A stretch of 20,247 nucleotides of DNA from Mastigamoeba balamuthi (Eukaryota > Evosea > Mastigamoebida > Mastigamoebidae), in contig CACRSC010000008.1 in NCBI GenBank assembly GCA_902651635.1, positions 193,462-213,708 of the forward strand. Direction: 5' to 3'. The translations under genes were made by a program, and so were the position numbers. The first letter of the stretch is position 1, and each line of letters begins with the position of its first letter. The notes beneath the pieces were generated by a model that saw only the letters and a program-made list of their open reading frames with translations, made no database searches and was not told the origin of the DNA. Below, in pieces: positions 1-6,527 of this stretch.

Positions 1-573
1 CGGCGGGGGGTCGCGGAGACGATCGCGGGGGCGGTGGCCGAGGGCCTCAGGCGCAAGCGCGAGGCGGCCGACAGCGCGGCACCGCAGGCAGCGCTGCCCG
101 AGGCCCCGCGCAAGCGCCAGGCGCTGGGCAAGTGGGAGGAGGAGCTGCTGCTGGGCGAGGGAGAGGGCGAGGGCGAGGAGGACGAGGAGGGCGAGGGCGA
201 GGGGAACGAGCAGCAGGGGGGCGGGGAGGGCAACGACGCGGAGGAGGAGAGGGAGGAGAGGAAGCACGAGCACGAGGTCGAGCAGGTCGAGAACCCCTAC
301 GCCGAGAACGACAGGTCGTGGCAGTGCGACGAGTGCGGCGAGGAGGGCACGGGCAGCGTCTGGCACTGCAAGCACTGCGACTACGACCTCTGCGACAAGT
401 GCCACGGCAAGGCCGGCGCAGGGCCCGCCCCCGCAGCGGAGAACAAGCCCGCCAAGGGCTCCGACTCGCACGGCTCTGCGGCGTCGCCGAAGGAGCCGTC
501 CGAGGCAGCCGATGCCGCGCCCAAGCAGTCCAGCGCTCCAGAGTCCCCGGCTCCTGCAGAGAGCAACTCGTAA
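1..573 (+). CDS. Acidic protein with a ZZ-like zinc finger (5' end outside window)
   Basis: The frame is open from base 1 to the TAA at 571-573 (190 residues), and no convincing start lies inside, so this is the 3' part of a longer gene. The first third carries basic patches (RRKR, KRQ), followed by a Gly/Glu run (about residues 50-95) and a compact zinc finger. Its cysteines fall at about residues 109, 112, 123, 126, 131 and 134, and it contains the DYDLC signature typical of ZZ domains, which bind zinc and act as protein-interaction modules. The last 50 residues are rich in Ser, Pro and Ala and look disordered. The finger is somewhat short for a full ZZ domain, and a related C2/DC1-type finger is possible. 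The protein's specific role cannot be told. It ends tail to tail with the kinase-like gene, 166 bp away. Confidence 0.7.
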   Translation, partial: RRGVAETIAGAVAEGLRRKREAADSAAPQAALPEAPRKRQALGKWEEELLLGEGEGEGEEDEEGEGEGNEQQGGGEGNDAEEEREERKHEHEVEQVENPYAENDRSWQCDECGEEGTGSVWHCKHCDYDLCDKCHGKAGAGPAPAAENKPAKGSDSHGSAASPKEPSEAADAAPKQSSAPESPAPAESNS

Positions 574-739
574 CAGGACAATCAACCCTCGCATCTGAGC
601 GACACTGTTGTCTGGTTGCTCTATTCCATCCCGCATGAGCTCTGTAGTGTGTGTGCGGCGGTTGTCATCTCCCTCGCGAGAGAGCACCACCAGGACGGCA
701 GTGGGCGCGAGGACTGTTGGGCATGCCTCAGGTCAATGC

Positions 740-2940
740 CTATTGAGCTCCCTGAAGCCACGGATGGGAAAGGGCCTGATCCACTGTTGGACGGCCGTGT
801 GGGTCTGCAGCGGTGAGCAGCCCACGGAAATCACAGGCAAGTGGAGACAGGTCACCGTTCGACCATGACCCGAGGAGAGCACCAACCATGAAGACGTCCG
901 ATGCGGGAGAGCTCGTCTTCTCCGCTGGAGGGTATCTCAGGTGCCTGATGCTGGTTCCAAACCTCTCTGCACTCTCGAGGTCGATGAGAACCCAGCGGCT
1001 GCCACAATGAATAACGTTGGCCCAGCGCACATCGCAGTGCGCAAACCCGATCTCGTGCAGAGTTCTGAGGGCACGGAGCACGTCCCACACTGTATCGCGC
1101 AACTGTGTCTCGTTCTGTGGCATGTCCGTCTCGCCGACCTTATCATAGGAAACGGAGCCCTGCATTGTGCAGCTGTTTCTCAGAGGTGAATGGAAGGCAG
1201 TCAGTACCTTTCCAGAGGACGCACTGTGGGCCCAGGCACGGGGGACGGGAAGCGAAGGGCATTTGTGCTTGTCGATGGCGTTGTACAGCTCCAGCAAGGT
1301 GCTCCACCGCTCCTCCGTAACCCTGAACGTCTTGCGCACTTCGTTTCGCAAAGCCAAAAATCGCAGCTCGAGGAGCGTGAGTGCCTGCGATACAGTCGTG
1401 CCTCACAATGGTGGAATTGTGACGAAAGGGAAGGTCCACGCTGTGCTGGACGACAGGGAGGCATGACATAATCGACAGAAGAAGGCGGTACAGGTTTACT
1501 GACCAGAGAATGACCTTGGCCCTCCCCTATGCAATACGAGTAAGTAGAAAAGCCTGCAGCGGAGATACCCACCACTGGGGTTGTCAGGTCGTGCATGCCG
1601 AGCTCAATAACTTCAATGCGGGGTGGTGACGGGTCCAGAGACCGCACCTTCCTCCCATCCAGGACACAGAACAACTGCAGCACTTCGCCCACTGCCGCAA
1701 ATGCAAAGTGGAACCACAGACCATTCCAGCATACTTCAGGGCTGAAGTTGCACTTGGCGGCGATGTTAGCTTTTACTTCAGCCATGTTCTCAACTTTCTC
1801 CTCGCCTGCAGGGGAAACAATGAGTATGACTGTGTGTACTGTCTGCCATACCAACAAGCATTCGGATCCTGCGGAAGTACATGCTGACGTCAGGGCTCTG
1901 GGCAATATCAGATGAGGCAGAGCAGGAGCACTTGCTAGATGAATCATCATTTGTTCCGCTGCCACGGAAGAATGATACGAGACCTGGCCTGAAAGATGAG
2001 AGCACTTCAAAGGGCTCGCGGATGACAGCATCTACCGATCCGTGCATATCTCCCACTGCTTTTACCTGAGAGAGGCTATAGTGGCTTAAATATCTGATTG
2101 CTTAGGTGATTGACGCAACTGGCTACTGATAACATTCAGCTCGTCACGTATCACCCACTGGAACCGAGTACCAATGGCTGACATCCTCGTGGGATCATAC
2201 ACAAGAAGCTCCCTCTCCTCGTCACGAAGAGGGTGCTGGGCAGGCATTAGGCAGCACTGCGGCAGAGGGCCCTCGAGAAGGCTACGGAGATTGGCCACCC
2301 AGCTGTGCAGGTGTCCCAGTTGTGGAACACTCATGACAGTTTCCGTGTCCAGAATATATGACGACCCCGTGGCTCTGACGGCATCCAACGACACATCGAC
2401 CTGTTCTATGACTGGGGCTGGTCCACCTGCAGGAGCTTTCGAAAATTGACAAATGAGATCGTAAGTGCAAGTCCACTGCAGCCGAGTATGTGAGCACGTG
2501 GAAGGTACAAGTAAAGAGATTGACTACTGGAGAATTGCTGAACAGAAGAGGGAAGGAGAGACAGCCCACTCCGATTCCTAAAAAGACGAATGCATACTTG
2601 AGATGTGAACACTGAGGCGGAAGTCTTTGCCAGCGGCCTTGTGTCCTGCGAGCAGGTGGAAGAACTCCATATCAAGCGGGGCGTCTGTGTCAAGCACCTG
2701 CCTGCCCTCGATGATGCGGCTGCTGCTGTAGGGGTGCCATTCACTGCCGTTGTCGGGTAGCAGCAGAACGAAGGAGCTCAGGGGGACTGCAAACATCTCC
2801 GTCACGAAGTTCTCCACAATGCCTGCAACCTGGCCAATAGTCACCTCGCACACCGCCTTCCGTTTGTTGCACTCGAGAGGGACATCATGCTTTGGGGCAG
2901 CCTGAGTAAACTGCATTCTGAGTGAGAAGCTGAGAAGCAA
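740..2940 (-). CDS. Five-exon gene, C-terminal divergent protein kinase-like domain (Crinkler/FunK1-like)
   Basis: Hand-spliced exons on the minus strand are 2940-2598, 2426-2134, 2065-1852, 1805-1500 and 1401-740. They close in frame to 605 residues; the start could also be the Met at 2916. Introns 1, 3 and 4 have donors GTATGC, GTATGG and GTAAAC. The exon 2 donor (GTTATC, or GTGATA nearby) and the last acceptor are the least certain points. The C-terminal 200 residues have kinase subdomains: a catalytic loop HCDVRWAN (about 507-514), DLE in place of DFG (about 526-528), an SDVF segment and a final RPTVDQAL..HPWL. The usual catalytic-loop Lys is Arg, and no clear glycine loop or VAIK lysine is visible, so activity is doubtful. 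This HCD-x-RWxN plus LIDLE style occurs in Crinkler-associated and fungal FunK1-type kinases. The N-terminal 110 residues could be a Crinkler header, but I cannot confirm that. Confidence 0.6.
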
Positions 2941-3461
2941 ACTGAGGTGAGGAATCTCTGCACTGCAATTGATAGCATGAAAATATCCTTGTGAGTACCC
3001 AAAAATGAGCAGGAGAATATCAGGACAGATGGACGCCCTTCACCATCCGGAACCTGTGGTGTTCACGATAACTACAACTAACTGAAATTGTTGCTAAAGG
3101 CTCGGTCACAGACCAAATGGTCCCATCGTCTGCTGTGAGGACCAATCCTCAGTCCCATCAGCGGAAATTTGGTGATAAATGGACTCTTCCGTGCATTGTG
3201 AGATTCAAATGCCCCAACGACTCGTTCAGAATTCATCTTATACACGACTCATTCTTGTATGTGCGAGAAAAGGGGAAATCTCGTATGTGAGTGACCTCAG
3301 AGAAAACCGGAAATTATGAATCAACGCCGGGTCTCGCCTGCGGGGAATTGTGTCTTTGTGAACTCCTTTTCGGGGAATCATGCTCTGAATTATACTGCTT
3401 TACGGATTGTCCTCCACAGATCCGGATCACATTCAGCATTCGTACTTGCAATGCCAGATGT

Positions 3462-3475
3462 GCGGGAAATGGCCC
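3462..3475 (+). promoter_or_regulatory. Candidate GGAAAT-type site upstream of macin 1
   Basis: The sequence GCGGGAAATGGCCC lies about 185 bp upstream of the macin 1 start. Related GC-flanked GGAAAT sites lie upstream of macin 2 (4380-4393, opposite orientation) and macin 3 (5591-5604). They resemble Rel/NF-kB-type half-palindromes, but such short matches arise easily by chance. Confidence 0.2.
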
Positions 3476-3567
3476 AAGAGAAGCCAACGGCAAGGGCTGA
3501 ATCTTGAAATAGTTCAGAAAATCAATAATACAACGTCGTCCAGCATATCCTGCTGTCTGTATCGTTC

Positions 3568-3587
3568 GCGTGATGTAATAGCCGTTG
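3568..3587 (+). promoter_or_regulatory. Shared macin upstream element, copy 1 (bZIP-like core)
   Basis: GCGTGATGTAATAGCCGTTG ends 72 bp before the macin 1 start codon. It matches the element before macin 2 at 18 of 20 positions, and the macin 3 version keeps both ends of it. The core TGATGTAAT resembles the composite C/EBP-ATF type of bZIP site. The surrounding intergenic DNA is otherwise poorly alignable by eye, so conservation suggests function. Confidence 0.4.
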
Positions 3588-3659
3588 TCGATCGTCTTCA
3601 TTATTAGTATCTACTTGTAAACCACATACAACAGAACAACCATCAATTCCCGACACAAA

Positions 3660-3941
3660 ATGCGTACCCTGACTGTTGTTCTCGCCGTCATTCTGCTGTC
3701 ATCTGCCGCGTCCGCATGGGACTGCTGGGACACGTGGAGCAGGTGCTCGGGCTGGAGCTCCCCCGCGACCGGGATCCTGTGGCAGGACTGCAACACGCAC
3801 TGCCAGGGCTGCTTCAACGCCGCCTCGGGCGAGTGCACACTCGTGGGGACGACCACGTGCAACGGCAACACCATCGACGCGTACCAGTGCCAGTGCCACG
3901 GGACGTGGTCTGGGGACGACAAGCCCTCTTGCCTTCTCTGA
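3660..3941 (+). CDS. Macin-like (theromacin-type) secreted antimicrobial peptide, copy 1
   Basis: An intronless 93-residue precursor. Residues 1-19 are a clear signal peptide (MRTLTVVLAVILLSSAASA), leaving a mature peptide of about 74 residues that starts WDC. Ten cysteines lie at residues 22, 29, 44, 48, 51, 59, 67, 77, 79 and 91. The core has the macin hallmarks: C-x4-WSRC, a GILWQDC segment with CxxxCxxC, and YQCQC near the end. Ten cysteines place it nearer theromacin than the eight-cysteine hydramacin/neuromacin forms. Known macins are cationic, membrane-active antibacterial peptides; this one carries fewer basic residues than usual (Arg28 and Lys88 in the mature part), so its potency or target may differ. 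It is the first of three same-strand copies and the most divergent (83 of 93 residues identical to copy 3, 77 of 93 to copy 2). The 5' leader is CA-rich. Confidence 0.85.
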   Translation: MRTLTVVLAVILLSSAASAWDCWDTWSRCSGWSSPATGILWQDCNTHCQGCFNAASGECTLVGTTTCNGNTIDAYQCQCHGTWSGDDKPSCLL

Positions 3942-4379
3942 GTTCCCCGGAAAACCGGTGAGCATGCCCCGGTGGGGTATCCGCGGCACCCGCTGAACGC
4001 CACTCTCCTCGCAGCGGACTGCAATAAGAAGACATCCTGTGTGCACTCAGCATCTCACCGCATTCTCCGATCGGTGTTGGGCTTCATGTGAGCCCGCACT
4101 TTGCACTTTTCTGGGCGGGACACGTCTCTTTTCTACAGTTGGTTGGCGCGTCCGGTGCGGGTTTCATTTTCAAATTGCCGTGACCACTCACCCCGTCTCT
4201 CATAAATGCCGCGTAATGGCTGCACAGGTGTATCGCACGAGGTCTTTGCGGCCCTGCGAACGGGGGCATTTCTGCCGTACGCCTGAGCACCAGGTTTTCG
4301 GGCCCCAACGGCATCCCAACGGCCGTCTGGGCTGATATCGCGTATCACGTCCGAACCTCGCGGTACTCAAACGAATTCC

Positions 4380-4393
4380 TGCGGATTTCCTGC
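4380..4393 (-). promoter_or_regulatory. Candidate GGAAAT-type site upstream of macin 2
   Basis: Read on the minus strand this is GCAGGAAATCCGCA, about 120 bp before the macin 2 start. It is similar in core to the sites upstream of copies 1 and 3. The evidence is weak because the motif is short and its spacing and orientation vary. Confidence 0.2.
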
Positions 4394-4409
4394 CCGGGAC
4401 ACCTGCAAA

Positions 4410-4429
4410 GCGTGACGCAATAGCCGTTG
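4410..4429 (+). promoter_or_regulatory. Shared macin upstream element, copy 2 (bZIP-like core)
   Basis: GCGTGACGCAATAGCCGTTG ends 82 bp before the macin 2 start codon. It differs from the copy 1 element only by two C/T changes. TGACGCAAT is a good composite bZIP-type core. The 8-mer CGTGACGC also occurs on the minus strand about 200 bp upstream of the legumain gene (8668-8675). Confidence 0.4.
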
Positions 4430-4511
4430 CTACAACCAACAAATCTGACTCGCTCTCCTGTATCGTCCTTATCATAACTCCCTCGCAGTACTATCAACTC
4501 CCCTGACACCA

Positions 4512-4793
4512 ATGCGCGCCCTGACCGTTGTTCTCGCCGTCGTGCTGCTCTCGTCGGCGGTTTCTGCGTGGGACTGCTACGAGACGTGGAGCAGGTGCTC
4601 GGGCTGGAGCTCTGCCGCGACGGGCATCCTGTGGCAGGACTGCAACACGCACTGCCAGGGCTGCTTCAACGCCGCCTCGGGCACGTGCACTCTCGTCGGG
4701 ACCACCAAGTGCAACGGCAAGAGCATTGAAGCGTACCAGTGCCACTGCCAAGGCACGTGGTCCGGAGACGGCAAGCCCTGGTGCCTGATCTGA
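4512..4793 (+). CDS. Macin-like (theromacin-type) secreted antimicrobial peptide, copy 2
   Basis: An intronless 93-residue precursor with the same architecture as copy 1: a 19-residue signal peptide ending SAVSA, a mature part starting WDC, and ten cysteines at identical positions. It differs from copy 3 at nine positions (84 of 93 identical), nearly all between cysteines in the mature region. Changes E58T, Lys at 66 and 70, D87G and S90W make it the most basic of the three, with fewer acidic and more lysine residues, which is closer to the usual cationic character of macins. The start is fixed by the signal peptide. It lies 570 bp after copy 1 and has its own copy of the upstream element, so it is probably transcribed separately. 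Confidence 0.85.
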   Translation: MRALTVVLAVVLLSSAVSAWDCYETWSRCSGWSSAATGILWQDCNTHCQGCFNAASGTCTLVGTTKCNGKSIEAYQCHCQGTWSGDGKPWCLI

Positions 4794-5590
4794 GGGCCCC
4801 TCGGAAGTGCAGCACCGGTCCCTGCATGCCTCACATGAAGGGGACAGCACAATTGTACACCACTGCACCCATGCCAACAAAGAGCCAGTTCGACTCCCAG
4901 AGCGCACCGCATCACCCCGATTTCCCAGGGCGCATCCTAGCTCTATCGCATATCTGGGCAGGGCCAGGTCTCTTTTCACCCGTTGTGTAATTCGTCAGGT
5001 TTTCGTTTTTCGGCTGCTTTGGCTCTGTTGGCAGTCGGCCGTTGGTCTGAGAGGCGGGCGCTATGCTTGCTCTTTTCTCGGGTGCGGGTAGTCTGGTTTC
5101 TCCCGTGCACCACACAGCCGTCCTGAGACCGCACTACCACTGTCTCGGTTTTTTCGAAGGCGACGCCGAGGATGGCAGAGACGAGTGCGGGAGAGGGACG
5201 GGAAGTACTGCACCACAGCAGCTTAGTGGTCCTCATAGGAGTGGGCCACACAAACAAGGGTCACAGACCAAGACTCTCGATTGTCTTGCGTCCCTCATGG
5301 TGAAGGGTACCTTCCTCACTCCTCCCGTCACCAACAACCTCGCTCCGAACTTCCTAACTGCCTATCCCTGCTGAAACAGAGTAGACACACTCCCGAGCGT
5401 GTGGGAGCGCTCGAGGGTCTCGTCGCGCATGAACAGGACCGAGGGTGCTGTTCGACATCAAGATTTCTTGGAGAGTCGGTCGCTTGGCTTGTTTCGGTTG
5501 AGCCCCCTTTGCCCCTGAGTCCCGTCGCCACCTACCTCTCCTCGAGGCACGGGTGATCCGCTCCAATCGCTGGGCGTTGTTCCAAGATCC

Positions 5591-5604
5591 GCGGAAATGT
5601 CCGC
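5591..5604 (+). promoter_or_regulatory. Candidate GGAAAT-type site upstream of macin 3
   Basis: GCGGAAATGTCCGC is a near-palindrome about 195 bp before the macin 3 start. It is comparable with the sites upstream of copies 1 and 2. Weak evidence. Confidence 0.2.
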
Positions 5605-5717
5605 GCGCTCGCACAAGGACCCGTACAACGGCCACCACGGCGGGGACCATCCGGAACAAGCACTGGGTGACACCGCAGCGAATTCCCCGCATTTTCCTCC
5701 CCTTGGATCATTTCTAT

Positions 5718-5736
5718 GCGTGACGTTGCACCGTTG
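5718..5736 (+). promoter_or_regulatory. Shared macin upstream element, copy 3 (diverged centre)
   Basis: GCGTGACGTTGCACCGTTG ends 63 bp before the macin 3 start. It keeps the outer GCGTGACG and CCGTTG parts of the copy 1 and 2 elements at a similar distance from the ATG, while the centre differs and is one base shorter. Confidence 0.35.
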
Positions 5737-5799
5737 TGCGACAGCACATCACAACGTTTCTACTCGACCTCGCAAACACCCTACAAACAAGCATCCAGA

Positions 5800-6081
5800 A
5801 TGCGCGCCCTGACCGTTGTTCTCGCCGTTGTTCTGCTCTCGTCCGCCGTGTCCGCGTGGGACTGCTACGAGACGTGGAGCAGGTGCTCGGGCTGGAGCTC
5901 ACCCGCGACAGGGATCCTGTGGCAGGACTGCAACACGCACTGCCAGGGCTGCTTCAACGCCGCCTCGGGCGAGTGCACCCTCGTGGGGACGACCGCGTGC
6001 AACGGCAAGAACATCGACGCCTACCAGTGCCAGTGCAGCGGCACGTGGTCTGGGGACGACAAGCCCTCGTGCCTCATCTGA
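5800..6081 (+). CDS. Macin-like (theromacin-type) secreted antimicrobial peptide, copy 3
   Basis: An intronless 93-residue precursor. The open frame extends upstream to an ATG at 5716, but the signal peptide begins at the Met encoded at 5800, matching the other two copies, so 5800 is the start. It has a 19-residue signal peptide and a mature part beginning WDCYETWSRC with the same ten cysteines as the other copies. It is the closest in sequence to both others (83 and 84 of 93 identical), consistent with serial tandem duplication. It ends 446 bp before the end of the legumain gene, which is on the other strand. Confidence 0.85.
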   Translation: MRALTVVLAVVLLSSAVSAWDCYETWSRCSGWSSPATGILWQDCNTHCQGCFNAASGECTLVGTTACNGKNIDAYQCQCSGTWSGDDKPSCLI

Positions 6082-6527
6082 GCCAGCGCGTCGCCGACGA
6101 CTGGATTGTCAGATGGGAGTGAGAGAGTGAGAGTGGGGGATCACCGTGTATAACAACAGCTGAGCAGCCGAGTCCCCACCAAACCCCCAGGCCTCCCTGC
6201 TGATGCAAAGAGGCTCCTTACGATTTCTCTGTCTATCACCGTTGTGGTGGTGGTTAGTGATGGAGGCAAATTCCGACAGAAACTCGATACAAATCCCTGG
6301 GGGTCCGAATTACAAATGTGGGGTGGGGGTCAAGGTTAAAACACAAGGCTGCTACAATGATATGGGAGCACCAGGCCGGTGTGCGTTATCCCCCAGCCCG
6401 ATTGCAAACGAGTAGAGCTTGCACACCAGTCTTGCTGTGTCTTTGTTCAATTCTGGGCAAGCAGGCGAGTGGTGGCACACTGGCAGGCTGGCAGGCTGTG
6501 CCAGCAGCAGAGGGCGACTGCAAGCGC
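6082..6527. other. Spacer between convergent macin 3 and legumain genes
   Basis: This should hold the 3' untranslated regions of both genes. No coding frame is supported; overlapping frames on the plus strand run into the legumain last exon as shadows. No clear polyadenylation signal was identified. Confidence 0.45.

Larger units (their letters stand above)
2941..3659. other. Intergenic region upstream of macin gene 1, no confident gene
   Basis: This stretch lies between two divergently transcribed genes and should contain both promoters. It is less GC-rich than the genes. A short plus-strand open frame (ATG at 3117, stop at 3288-3290, 57 residues) has a fairly protein-like composition but no recognised family and could be a gene relic or an unlinked exon. 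Other short frames at 3291-3607 look random. The shared macin upstream element is at 3568-3587. Confidence 0.5.
3942..4511. other. Spacer between macin copies 1 and 2
   Basis: No supported gene. It contains the 3' flank of copy 1, including a segment at 4109-4136 (CTGGGCGGGACACGTCTC core) that resembles 4952-4980 downstream of copy 2, and the upstream element of copy 2 at 4410-4429. The small open frames here have no recognisable composition or motifs. Confidence 0.5.
4794..5799. other. Spacer between macin copies 2 and 3
   Basis: About 1 kb without a supported gene. The beginning holds the 3' flank of copy 2, with a segment at 4952-4980 similar to the copy 1 flank. The end holds the candidate GGAAAT site (5591-5604) and the upstream element of copy 3 (5718-5736). 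The open frames in between overlap on several strands with no family signal. Confidence 0.5.

Noticed and set aside
132-638. 168-codon Arg/Gly-rich frame overlapping the ZZ-like gene
   Set aside because: Shadow of the Glu/Gly-rich repeat; the in-frame zinc finger shows which frame is real.
3611-4053. Antisense frames over macin copies 1 and 2
   Set aside because: The plus-strand frames have signal peptides, conserved cysteines and three aligned copies; the antisense frames have none of these.
5716-5799. Upstream ATG of macin copy 3 as the start
   Set aside because: It would add 28 residues before the signal peptide, which the other two copies lack.
3660-6081. Macin-like peptides as defensins, conotoxin-like toxins or lectins
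   Set aside because: The cysteine spacing and the WSRC, GILWQDC and YQCQC motifs fit macins; defensin and conotoxin patterns have six to eight cysteines with different spacing.
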